Made by a program: the position numbers and the translations under genes. Shown piece by piece: positions 54,313 to 64,000 of a DNA stretch of 64,000 nt (the first letter of the stretch is position 1; every line of letters starts with the position of its first letter). Origin of the DNA: Coix lacryma-jobi var. lacryma-jobi (Eukaryota; Streptophyta; Magnoliopsida; Poales; Poaceae); the NCBI GenBank assembly GCA_009763385.1, contig CM019824.1, positions 105,852,660 to 105,916,659 of the forward strand. Reading direction: 5' to 3'. Below the pieces are notes generated by a model that made no database searches, was not told where the DNA came from, and saw only the letters and a program-made list of their open reading frames with translations.

Positions 54313-54949
54313 TGTTGGGGGAAGGAACCCTCGGCAGTGACATCGCGCAGGCTAAGACAGGAAACAAACCTCGCAGTGCCCTGCGTTTCCATCGAGAAAA
54401 CCCTCGTCACTCGATAAACCCCTCGGGTCATTTTCCTAACCCTCGGATACGCTTTCGACCTCCGGGTTATCTTACGATTCTTGCAGGAAAGAAGTGTGAG
54501 GAAAACAAGGAACGACCCTCGCACGTGTCGTGCACCTTCGCAAGGAGGGCTAGGCTCAATGGGTGGCAAGCGAACGCAGGCCTCACAACTGACGAAGCTG
54601 AGAAGTTAACCTTCGCGTCCCGGCGAAGGTGTGCGCAAGCCAGGTGGCGGCGGACATTTGGAAGGCTAGCTAGGGTTTCTATACCGTCTGTGTTTGTACG
54701 ATTCTGCCCTTCAATTGTACATCGTAAATGGAATCTTTCCTGTACCCTTTTGTAATCTGGTCAGTGCCCCTTGGTATTCCTGATAAATACCTGGGGGTGA
54801 ACAGTGTGATGGGGGCGGTTTTTTGGAAATAGAGCCACTGCATCACTATTTCCGTTTTTCCTCATACCCTCGCTTCTAGTTCTGACGATTGGCCACCTTT
54901 GCCTCTCCCCTGCACGTGTGCGGAGGTTCAGGGCAAGTGTGATCCAACA
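54313..54949 (+). repeat. 3' LTR of B (637 bp)
   Basis: TGTTGGGGGAAGG to GTGATCCAACA, same length as the 5' LTR. It is followed by CCTGT, the right-hand target duplication. Confidence 0.93.
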
Positions 54950-55124
54950 CCTGTGCTGAAAGCAAAATCCTCAAACTCTTTTGATACAAACATCTTTCCC
55001 TGATCGGTAGTAATGGTTTGAGGAACACCAAATCGATAGATGATATGCTCTTTGATGAACTCGATTACAGTAGCCGACGAAGCCTCTTTTAAAAGAATAG
55101 CTTCAACCCATTTAGTGAAATAAT
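54950..55124 (-). pseudogene. Integrase core fragment of A between B and C
   Basis: An uninterrupted 175-bp frame: YFTKWVEAILLKEASSATVI, EFIKEHIIYRFGVPQTI, TTDQGKMFVSKEFEDFAF and STG, with the second catalytic Asp in TTDQG. It connects to 62963 on one side (TDY|YFTKW, across C) and to 42347 on the other (STG|FKLINSSP, across B). The frame is open throughout. Confidence 0.93.
55120..55124. other. Target duplication of C, left (ATAAT)
   Basis: ATAAT here and at 62963-62967 flank C exactly. Confidence 0.93.
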
Positions 55125-56581
55125 TGTTGACGTTTGTTAGTGCAAACAGAATATGAAAGATTCCACAAGCGCACAGAACACCATCGTAGCATTTTACCGG
55201 GAGTATTCCAGGATCGTTATTTATATTTTACCACAGGGAAGCAAGGGATAAGAATTTGATAATTCACTATCATGCATCTACTAACTCAGAGTACTAATTA
55301 GACTAAAGCAGGAGTAATTGATAAATGATATGATATTGAATGGAAGCACAATAAAGAGAATTTAATGATAAATGTAAAGATAACTATAGTGGGAGGACAA
55401 CGGGAGCGATCAAGGTTCCTATGCACTTCTCTATTACTTGGGTTCTAAGGTAACAAGGATGAAAAGATATAGCAGTCATATAATAACACTTCGGGACATC
55501 AGAACACCAACCACAGAAAGGGATGAGAAGGGGGTTTGGGAAGTTCTGACTACGGTCCTACAAACATCAACCCGAACGTGGTGGAATACATCGGCCATCA
55601 GGGCTGTCACCACCTGGGGCTACCACAACTATCCGTGGGGTTGAGCGCAACCTCAGGTAACCTATAGACTAAACACCAAGTCTAATCTATCGATTACTAC
55701 TCTAATTATGGCCTATAACTAGAGCACTCGATACGAGCAGAGATCCTATGCTAGAACATAACAACTATACTAATCATAATATGAAAGGCATAAAGTAAAT
55801 AGAGAAGATAACTATATTCAAGCATAAGTCTTACAAAGAAAAGATACAAAGACATACCATAACTCTGAAGACTCCTCTAGAACCGGAGCGCAAATCCGCT
55901 CTCCCTAACTCCCGACTAGAGCTAAGCTATTACATTGGAAAATCTAAACCTAATTACCTAGAGGAGAAAGGTCATCCATTCGAGGGACGCCTCTACAACT
56001 CCATGATGATGTTGTCTCAGGGGGGGGGGTCCTGGGTTTATTATATAGGGGCTCCTAGCCTCCCCTCCACCTTGAGCAAGCGATGTGGTACTAAATCCTT
56101 CGTCATATGCACTTGGGCCTAAATGGGCCAAAACGTGTTGGAGAGGTCGGTTGGAGTGCGTCACGCGAAGGGGGGCGAGTTTGGGCCCTACACCAGACCG
56201 ACCGGCCCAGGAGGGAGACCGACCGGTCTGCCTCTATGACAGGTGGGCCCTGCCTTTCGTGGGTCGCCTTCTCGTGTCTTCTGGAATGTTCTAGAATCTT
56301 CCAAGTCGTATCCATCAAGGACTCTCGCTCTGGGACTCCAAATATAGCAAATCATATATCCGTTTCGATCGTCTCGACGAGATCTTCGCAATGGTGTGCT
56401 CTGTTTCATCACTTGAGACACTTTTATATGGTAAAAACATGGATGTCCTACAAAACAAGTGAGAGCACCAAAACTCATGGAACTTGTTAGTTTCTAACCC
56501 TACAACTATGCTTTGTGATTCATTTAGTGTCATTTCATGCAATAGTTGATGGTATAATATTGACTATAAGGACCGTCAACA
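55125..56581 (-). repeat. 3' LTR of C (1,457 bp)
   Basis: TGTTGACGTTTG to GGACCGTCAACA in plus reading. The minus strand has a CTATATAATAAA TATA region near 56036-56047. Its U3 follows the D LTR in phrase order (GAAATGACACTAAATGAAT, CACGAGTTTTGGTGCTCT, GACCGGTC). Confidence 0.93.
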
Positions 56582-57960
56582 AGTTCCCCCAACCTTACCC
56601 TTTGCTAGTCCCTTAGCAAAGTCAAACTCAACAATGGATCAGGAGTTGCTACAATATCTGTACTTCTAACAAGTACTCATGCATTCAAATAGAAGTTCTC
56701 ATTTAGATTAGAAAAGATATCATATTATTCATCACGGGGCTTAGTACTTTACCTTGAATCTTGAGTAATTGAAAGATAGAACGATCAAATCGAGCACTAT
56801 GTCTCTTGCTCTTTCACTTCACCATTATCTCGGAGTTTTTATGAATTTTCAAAAAGATTAAAAACATATGTTGTCAAATTAAATAATGGATCCAAAGAGA
56901 AAATCAACCACACTATTGAATCGAGAAGTGCATGTGTATGGAAAATGGAGGCGGATGCTCTTTTGAATATATCACTCTCTTCTGTCTATTAGAGACACAT
57001 GGCTATTGGGCTAATTCTACTATCGGGCACGTGCCCATTTTTTTCTGATATTCATATTTTTTTTCTCTTTTTTTCTTCTTTTTTCGAGGTTCCGGACACT
57101 TGTCCCTTTTTATTTCCTCGGGATCTATCTTTTTGAGGTTTCGGACACTTGTCCCTTTTTATTTCCTCGGATGTTTTTTTTCTTTTTCTTTTCTTTCTCT
57201 CTTTTTTTAATAGCCACATGCTTCCAACAAACTTTTGAGAGGATAGCAATAGATAATCATGAGCATTTATGCGAAAGATGGATGAAATGTGTAAGTGATC
57301 TCAATTCAATAGTAAGATAACTTCTCACAGGGTCAACAAAGCTTAATTTAACTCAATGCAATTATTGGTCATATTGGAAACTCTCCGGAACTCTAGTGTT
57401 GTTTAGAACAAGATAACAGTAGCTCAAATCATCACATATCATATCTGTCAATTACCTAGACTCTGGATCAAGCATTTGCTACCCATATATTTAATTTCAT
57501 TTCAAGGCATCATTAATTTTTTAAACTTAAGAGAACTCATGCTTGAAAGCTAGGTACTAGAAAGAAATACAATAGAGCAACTATTCATCATTTCCATTTT
57601 AAGAAATTAGAGAGAGAGTTCTTCAGATTTGACATGCTTTATTTATTTAATCTAACACACACTATAACCTATTACTTAAAAAACACTAAGATAGTAGTAA
57701 CACATACCTGAATCACGAAGATAACGGGGGTGCACCTCCCCCAAGCTCGATGTTGTTGTAATAGTGTTGAGCCTTCATGTGCTCAAATATTTTTGTTCTT
57801 TTTCTTTTTAAGGGTGAGCCTTCATGTGCTCACATTTTTTTTCAAATTTATTTTGAGTTTATTTATAGAAAGGAAAATTTAGGAGATAAAGATACTTACC
57901 TGGATACACGGGGGTGCTTTCCCCCAAGCTGAATGTTGACGTAGTCGTTCGATCTTAAAA
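56582..57960 (-). other. Purine tract and post-pol region of C, shared with D
   Basis: The minus strand reads AAGGTTGGGGGAACT directly before the LTR start TGTTGACGG. Moving inward, the AAAAAG / GGACAAGTGTCCG patch (57050-57180) and two 'cttgggggag' blocks (57735-57750, 57920-57940) match D's 28970-30318 in order and orientation. No gene is seen. Confidence 0.75.
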
Positions 57961-58560
57961 TGTAGCGGACTAGCGGTGAAAATGTTCTTTCTCTATCGGA
58001 GCATTGATTGAGTTTGATAGTTGTTGAAATAGTGCTCCAACAGTGGATGGAACATCCACTTGCTCGTCAGCTTTTCTTGGTCTTCAATCCTGTGAAACTC
58101 AAATAGACAACAAAACTTGTGAAACAGATTAAGCGTTAGTGGTTGGCCACTCGAGCCTTAGTTGTCTAGAGTTTCAGTAAGATCTCTTTCTCAATATATT
58201 TTTTTTGTATTTTAATATTTTTTATGATGAAAGAGAAAATGTAACACGATAAATGTATGCATATTTATTTTTGTTTTTATGCCACCACGGTGAATATTTC
58301 ATGTGGGTTTGTACACATCACAGAATTATTCACATGGGACTTAAGGTTTTATGATGCAGTGCAATAAGTAAAATATTTTTATTTTCTTTTTTTTATGTAA
58401 TGCTGATGCAGAGAAGTAAATATGCTATGGAGAGATGATGATGGAAAGTAAATATGCAAAATGAAAACAAATGTAGAAAAGATACATATGGATAACTACC
58501 GATTTACCTTTCGGCGAGGGTTCAATATTTTAAGTTTTCTGAACAGGACTTATCACCATG
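57961..58560 (-). other. AT-rich interior of C
   Basis: No open frame or domain. T-rich runs and the end of the D-like region are all that is seen. Confidence 0.5.
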
Positions 58561-58561
58561 T

Positions 58562-58793
58562 TCATTCCTGAGGTGCATCATTTGATTCTGATATATAGAC
58601 CTTGATAACTACACCTCTTGATATGGTGTCACTCATGTTTTTCGTTCGCCCGACAATTTGAAGTGAAACTTTGATTGTGGAAGCTGGTAGCATCTTGCTC
58701 AGTGTGTATGTTCTTATAGATCCAGGACCTTCACTCTGTAGAATCTGGGAGTTGACAAACCCCTCCATGTTTTGCTCAAGAGTGTGTCCTGCT
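58562..58793 (-). CDS. Unrecognised short frame in C
   Basis: A minus frame reading HTLEQNMEGFVNSQI, LQSEGPGSIRTYTL, SKMLPASTIKVSLQIVGRT and RGVVIKVYISESNDAPQE before its stop. Composition looks protein-like (balanced, few Ser/Arg runs), and an acceptor-like TTTATGAGCAG lies just upstream near 58795. I recognise no domain. It could be a remnant exon, or chance. Confidence 0.25.
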
Positions 58794-59650
58794 CATAAAT
58801 ACAAGGTAGAGATCAAGTGCATGGGCTCTGTTGGTGGAAAAACACCAACAGAACCAAAAGTTTTGTTCATTCTTCTCTAACCTTAGACACATTGCACAAG
58901 ATAAACTTGTTGTTTATGTGTTCTATTCAATCATAACATGAGTGATAAGATTAGAAGATGAGCATGAAAGTAGCATCTTAAAAATATTTAACAGATCATA
59001 TTACTCAACCCAAGGGAGGATAATCTATGTATAGTGTGTCGATCTTTTCATGATTGTGATATATCATCTTCCAAAGGTTAGATGCATAACATTTTAGCTC
59101 ATTTAATTAAGATAGTGAGATTCAAGAGAGTAAAGCTAAGAACAAAGAGTAAAGAACTGAACATGTTGAGTTGATTAGGTTGGATCAAGTGAGGGGCAAC
59201 TTAAACATGTTTGGTTCTTTATGTATACGCAGACCAGAAACAAGGAGAAGCTTTTAAAGTGATGGTCACTTACCTTGAAATGTTGCTTATCATTGAAGAG
59301 TGATGGTGTCAAATCACCTTGTGGAAGCTTCTCTTGTTTTGCTGGTTGTTGTTCATAAATGGCTTGTCTTCTCTTGCTTATCTCCACTGGGATAGCTGAG
59401 TCTTGTTCTCAATAAGTCCAAACGATGGAGACTTTGTCAGCTATTCTTTTCATTTGTTGACTCCGATACTATCTCTCCATCTTCTAATTCTTACAGTGCT
59501 GTGGCTTCATCCTTCATGATGTCTCCATCAATTCCTGGCAGTTGGTTCTTTCTTTGTCGGATAAGTCAACGTCTTCTCTTGGTTTCCTTCGGTTGCTCAT
59601 AAATGGTGTAGTTGTTGATGAAGCAGCAATCCTTTTGATCGAAGATCCAA
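58794..59650 (-). other. Interior of C with a consensus splice donor
   Basis: The minus strand has TTTCAAG|GTAAGTGACC (donor at 59273) after a coding-like stretch QEKLPQGDLTPSLFNDKQHF (59274-59335). No acceptor that keeps a frame was found. The rest is AT-rich. Confidence 0.35.
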
Positions 59651-60015
59651 AAGTGGATGTCTCCAGGTCCGACATAGATGATAGCTTTGGTGGTGTTCAA
59701 GAATGTTCTTCCAAGAATGAGTGATGGATCATATTCTTCTTCTTGGCTGGGGCAGCGTCTAGTGGCTTGTACTAATCAAAGTGGTGAGTAGGAGGTCAAA
59801 GTGTCTTGAAGCTAGATTTCTCCTTCGTACCCTTGAAGCAGATCTGGACAACAGAATTTTGTCTCCCCCAAGCTGGCTTGGGAAGTAGGTGGATAGTTCT
59901 TCAACAATGTGTTCATGAGTTGAAATTGTAGACCTTGTTGTTGTTGAAGTTGTTCCACCTCATCCCTCAAACGAGCTCTTATGTTGCAATGATTAGAAGT
60001 GAGGAGAACTTCCAC
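59651..60015 (-). pseudogene. Decayed gag-protease end in C
   Basis: A minus frame from 60015 reads LRDEVEQLQQQQGLQFQLMN, PPTSQASLGETKFCCPDLL. After a break, 59746-59651 encodes EEYDPSLILGRTFLNTTKAI and IYVGPGDIHF. The LGR-FLNTTKAIIYVG-GDIHF phrase is the C-terminal part of an Athila-type aspartic protease (usually LGRPFLNT). Its active-site half is not recognisable. Stops follow downstream. This places C in the Athila lineage independently of its LTRs. Confidence 0.7.
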
Positions 60016-61481
60016 TGCATGTCTTTATAGTGAACCACAAACAAACTTCCTTCGGACGACACATAGATGTTATGATGTAGTGGCATATTGTCTCCCTGAT
60101 ATTTGTTGTTGGTCGATGTTGATGTCTTCGACAATGATGAGCGTAGGCATAGATTGACCCATACGGGGTGAGTTGCATCCTACTCATCATAAGTGTCCTG
60201 GCTTAGGCCTTGGGATGGCTCAAAGCTTGGCTGCCTTCGACATCACTAGTGACTTGTCTGATGATGAGTTTTGTCTATCCACGGGTTAGGTTTTGGATCT
60301 TTAAGTTCACACCGTGAACAAGCAAAGCTCATCTCCTACAAAATGTTAGTGGACATATACCCGAAGGATTGTACTGAATGTGAAACATGGGTTGTTATCC
60401 ACAACTTATGTGTTATTCATCCATGCTAATGAAAAGATGATTTTATGATTACTTTAGCATAGACTAGCATTTTATGTGTTGGCTGCATTTTAACATGGTT
60501 CAAGGCAAAAGATAACTTGCATTAGAAGATAGATTGAAATAAACTTTAATACTCACAGTTCTTTCATCCATGATGAATGAGCTGAGTCTTCATTATGCAG
60601 TTCACCGTATGCCTTGCTTCATCTTTGATGTGAATTCATCTCAGGACTTTCCCAAAATGTATTTAGAGTTCTCTGCAGGGGTTAGTCTAACAAAATATCC
60701 AATGTCTACACAAGCTAATTTCAGATCAAGAATCAAACCAAACTCCGTGTCTAATTTGATTAAGGTAGAATATTTAACCTAAGCACCATGCTTAATTTAA
60801 AAAGCCTCTGAAAGTACTCAATTTAAGTACTTTCAAACCAAAACATACTAGCATCGACAAAGGTAGCATGAAAGCATAAAAGAGACTTATTCAAAAAGAG
60901 ATGACAAAGTATGATCATAGTGAGGAATTCTTTTTTTTTTTGTTTAGATGTAGATGACATGAATGCATGCAAGGAACTAAATATGATGAGGATTTGATAA
61001 AAGAAAACCTAAACTAAAAGGAGTGGATGAATGATTAAAAGTAAACATGCAGTGGTATGCAAGAAATTAAAAAGATAACTACTCATAAAGTTTAAAGTCC
61101 ATGAGCAAGACTGTCTCACCTTGATCATACTTACCATCACTCACAACAGGGATATGTGAGTGGCGCAGCGTAAATATCCGTCACATGGGATGGGAGTTGA
61201 ATTCTAGTGACGACGACCTTTTCTCCAATCTACACATGGTTAGAATAATGTATGTATACACAAACCTATGAGATGGCAGGATTCCAGGATTAATGATGGA
61301 TCTTGAATGTTCAGGCAACCTGGGTACTTCATTCTTGTGGAAGCTTGCCATAAGGTCGAAACGACATCTGATATCCTGTCTATTCCACACTCAACAAAAC
61401 AAGGGGTAATCCTACTAAAGCTAGTGGTACACTAAATTAGCAGACATCAAGATCATTATCAAAATCTTTACACCAATTGCT
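60016..61481 (-). other. 5' interior of C (leader and gag region, unreadable)
   Basis: About 1.5 kb between the primer site and the gag-protease remnant. Short open frames occur (for example 60190-59993) but none shows an Athila gag motif. The region is mostly AT-rich. Confidence 0.5.
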
Positions 61482-61499
61482 TCCCCGGCAACGGCGCCA
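61482..61499 (-). other. Primer binding site of C (tRNA-Asp)
   Basis: The minus strand reads TGGCGCCGTTGCCGGGGA, a perfect complement of the plant tRNA-Asp 3' end, eight bases after the LTR end. Confidence 0.9.
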
Positions 61500-61507
61500 A
61501 AAATGCT

Positions 61508-62962
61508 TGTCGACGTTTGTTAGTGCAAATAGAATATGAAAGATTCCGCAAGCGCACAGAACACCATCGTAGCATTTTACAGGGAGTATTCCAGGATCGT
61601 TATTTATATTTTACAACAGGGAAGCAAGGGATAAGAATTTGATAATTCACTATCATGCATCTACTAACTCAGAGTACTAATTAGACTAAAGCAGGAGTAA
61701 TTGATAAATGATATGATATTGAATGGAAGCACAATAAAGAGAATTTAATGATAAATGTAAAGATAACTATAGTGGGAGGACAATGGGAGAGATCAAGGTT
61801 CCTATGCACTTCTCTATTACTTGGATTCTAAGGTAACAAGGATGAAAGAGATATAGCAGTCATATAATAACACTTCGGGACATCAGAACACCAACCACAG
61901 AAAGGGATGAGAAGGGGGTTTGGGAAGTTCTGACTACGGTCCTACGAACATCAACCCGAACGTGGTGGAATACATCGGCCATCAGGGCTGTCACCACCTG
62001 GTGCTACCACAACTATCCGTGGGGTTGAGCGCAACCTTAGGTAACCTATAGACTAAACACCAAGTCTAATCTATCGATTACTACTCTAATTATGGCCTAT
62101 AACTAGAGCACTCGATACGAGCAGAGATCCTATGCTAGAACATAACAACTATACTAATCATAATATGAAAGGCATAAAGTAAATAGAGAAGATAACTATA
62201 TTAAAGCATAAGTCTTACAAAGAAAAGATACAAAGACATACCATAAATCTGAAGACTCCTCTAGAAACGGGGCGCAGCTCCGCTCTCCCTAACTCCCGAC
62301 TAGAGCTAAGCTATTACATTGGAAAATCTAAACCTAATTACATAGAGGAGAAAGGTCATCCATTCGAGGGACGCCTCTACAACTCCATGATGATGTTGTC
62401 TCAGGGGGGGTCCTGGGTTTATTATATAGGGGCTCCTAGCCTCCCCTCTACCTTGAGCAAGCAATGTGGTACTAAATCCTTCGTCATATGCACTTGGGCC
62501 TAAATGGGCCAAAATGTGTTGGAGAGGTCGGTTGGAGTGCGTCACGCGATGGGGGGCGAGTTTGGGCCCTACACCAAACTGACCGGCCCAGGAGGGAGAC
62601 CGACCGGTCTGCCTCTATGACAGGTGGGCCCCGCCTTTCGTGGGTTGCCTTCTCGTGTCTTCTGGAATGTTCTAGAATCTTCCAAGTCGTATCCATCGAG
62701 GACTCTCGCTCCGGGACTCCAAATATAGCAAATCATATATCCGTTTCGATCGTCTCGATGAGGTCTTCGCAATGGTGTGCTCTGTTTCATCAATTGAGAT
62801 ACTTTTATATGGTAAAAACTTGGATGTCCTACAAAACAAGTGAGAGCACCAAAACTCGTGGAACTTGTTAGTTTCAAACCCTACAACTATGCTTTGTGAT
62901 TCATTTAGTGTCATTTCATGCAATAGTTGATGGTATAATATTGACTATAAGGACCGTCAACA
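61508..62962 (-). repeat. 5' LTR of C (1,455 bp)
   Basis: TGTCGACGTTTG to GGACCGTCAACA in plus reading, collinear with 55125-56581, followed by the target duplication ATAAT at 62963-62967. Confidence 0.93.
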
Positions 62963-63394
62963 ATAATCTGTTGCCACCAACACAAATTTGTGCCCTTTGC
63001 TAGATGCCGAAAATATTTGGCCAATCAGATCTATTCCCCATCCTCTAAACGGCCATGGCTTTGTTATTGGATTCATAGATGATGCTAGAGATTTTTGAAT
63101 ATTACTGAATCTTTGGCATTCCTGACATCCTTTATAATATTTGAAACAGTCTTCCAAAATGGTTGGCCAAAAATACCTTGCTCTTCTGATCATCCATTTC
63201 ATCTTATGAGCAGACTGATGTGCACCACAAATCCCTTCATGGATTTCACCCATCAGAACTTTGGCTTCTTCTTGATTGATACATTTAAGAAGCACACCAT
63301 CAATTGTCTTATAATATAGTTGACCATCAAGAAGGACAAACTTTGTGGCTTTGTACCTCAGCTTTTTGGATATCTGTCGTGATGGTTTTTTCAA
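62963..63394 (-). pseudogene. Integrase N-terminal part of A
   Basis: Minus frame: KKPSRQISKKLRYKATKFVL, LLKCINQEEAKVLMGEIHEG, then the zinc site HEGICGAHQSAHKMKWMIRR ... CFKYYKGCQECQR (H-H-C-C) and GWGIDLIGQIFSASSKGHKF with the first catalytic Asp, reaching ATDY at the ATAAT target site of C. Open throughout. A single frameshift near 63408 separates it from the RNase H upstream. Confidence 0.92.
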
Positions 63395-63996
63395 ATATTC
63401 AATAATCTCAAATCATCACTATCGGCAATTTCATCACTTAGTATTTCAACAATTTGCCGATATCCAGAAGCACTCTGAGCCAACCGATTCGCCTCATGAT
63501 TCTGACATCTAGGAACATGCTTTAAGATAACAGAAGATAAAGAATCAAGCAATTCAAGGCATTTCTCATAATGTTTCCTCAAAATATCATCTTTGCATTT
63601 ATATAGGCCGAGCAATTGATTAATCACCAATTGAGAGTCTCCAAAAACCTCAACAGTCTCGGCCCCTACTTCGCACAAAAGTTGAAGTCCCTTAAGAAGT
63701 GCTTCATATTCAGCTTGATTATTAGTGGAGGTTGGATCAATTGAGAAAGCAAACTCAAAACTTCCTCCTTGAGGAGAAACAAGAACAATACCAATGCCCT
63801 CACCTTGTTTGCAATTGGAACCATCAAAGAATAAAGCCCATGGGGTAAAGTCTAAAGTTTTAATCTCTTGTTTATCATGATGAGTAACAAAATCGGCTAT
63901 TACCTGACCTTTAACTGCTTTAGTCGATTCATATTTCAAATCAAATTCCGATAATGCAAGAATCCACTTCTCAATTCTCCCATTCAGTATAGGCAT
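63395..63996 (-). pseudogene. Archaeal-type RNase H of A
   Basis: Open minus frame entering from beyond the window: PILNGRIEKWILALSEFDLK, KAVKGQVIADFVTHHDKQE, PWALFFDGSNCKQGEGIGIV (Asp), NNQAEYEALLKGLQLL (Glu), VEVFGDSQLVINQL (Asp), KHVPRCQNHEANRLAQSASG. The acidic catalytic set is complete, unlike the copy in A1. It shifts frame at the junction with integrase (SDDLRLLNI*). This second RNase H is diagnostic of the Tat lineage. Confidence 0.92.
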
Positions 63997-64000
63997 GGAT

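Larger units (their letters stand above)
42348..54949 (+). mobile_element. Element B: complete Tat-lineage Ty3/gypsy with antisense gene
   Basis: A 12.6-kb element with 637-bp LTRs, primer site, one-frame gag-pol (43018-48690), two tandem-repeat arrays (49001-49515, 49520-50225), a spliced antisense gene (54048-50410) and a purine tract. All parts of a Tat element are present. Stops in gag-pol and three in the antisense gene show it is now inactive. It is inserted in the integrase of A. The two LTRs differ at about 30 positions by my hand count (roughly 5%). Confidence 0.93.
55125..62962 (-). mobile_element. Element C: non-autonomous Athila-type LTR element
   Basis: 7,838 bp with LTRs 55125-56581 and 61508-62962, perfect target duplication ATAAT, tRNA-Asp primer site (61482-61499) and a purine tract beside 56581, all on the minus strand. 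The 4.9-kb interior has no RT, RNase H or integrase. It holds a decayed gag-protease end (59651-60015), a short unknown frame, and a post-pol region shared with D (56582-57960). LTRs differ at about 2-3% of positions by eye, fewer than those of B. It presumably moved using proteins of a D-like relative. Confidence 0.88.
38588..64000 (-). mobile_element. Element A: Tat-lineage Ty3/gypsy (5' end outside window)
   Basis: Minus strand, reading right to left: archaeal-type RNase H (63996-63395), integrase (63394-62963, 55124-54950 and 42347-41709, split by C and B), a 230-bp spacer, an antisense accessory gene (plus strand, 40646-41480), a purine tract (40232-40247) and the 3' LTR (38588-40231). 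An antisense gene between pol and the 3' LTR is known from the maize Grande group of Tat. Gag, protease, RT and the 5' LTR lie beyond 64000. Confidence 0.85.

Overview
This window is plant nuclear DNA made almost entirely of LTR retrotransposons nested inside one another. I see no host gene, rRNA, tRNA or bacterial feature. The lineages present point to a grass with a large, repeat-rich genome: grass-type Athila and Tat Ty3/gypsy elements, a Maximus/SIRE-type copia family, a second copia family, and a long GC-rich LTR resembling Tekay/Del. The species cannot be fixed from sequence alone. I call the elements A1 and A to F.

Layout, left to right. 1-4454: part of one long LTR (Tekay/Del-like, tentative). 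4455-4763: end of an Athila-type LTR. 4764-9682 (minus): decayed Tat pol A1, split next to its reverse-transcriptase YIDD codons by a solo copia LTR (7080-9222, plus) with perfect 5-bp target duplications. 9683-10611: another fragment of the same copia LTR family. 10612-36870 (minus): E, a Maximus/SIRE-type element with two LTRs, an initiator-Met primer site and a nearly full gag, but with pol deleted down to the tail of RNase H. E carries D (13695-31673, plus), an Athila-lineage element. D carries F (18363-24934, minus), a copia element with gag and pol. F is flanked not by a target duplication but by two copies of the same 2.5-kb protease-RT-RNase H segment of D.

36871-38587 holds plus-strand, intron-broken exons of a Tat-type antisense gene. 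A (38588 to beyond 64000, minus) is a Tat element: its 3' LTR, an antisense gene, integrase and archaeal-type RNase H are visible. Two younger elements sit inside A's integrase: B (42348-54949, plus; 637-bp LTRs) and C (55125-62962, minus; about 1456-bp LTRs, target duplication ATAAT). C has no RT or integrase, but shares U3 and post-pol sequence with D.

The most interesting locus is in B. Downstream of its single-frame gag-pol and two tandem-repeat arrays, B carries on the opposite strand a three-exon gene of about 1,120 codons whose introns are both phase 0. The predicted product starts M-A-R-L-K-Q-T-A-R, matching 7 of the first 8 residues of the mature histone H3 tail (ARTKQTAR). It also has a basic nuclear-localisation-like stretch, a long acidic tract and a coiled coil. 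This may be a retrotransposon-encoded chromatin-mimicking accessory protein.

Nearly every coding region is broken by stops or frameshifts. Many stops are what C-to-T or G-to-A change of Gln or Trp codons would give, as expected for methylated, silenced plant repeats.
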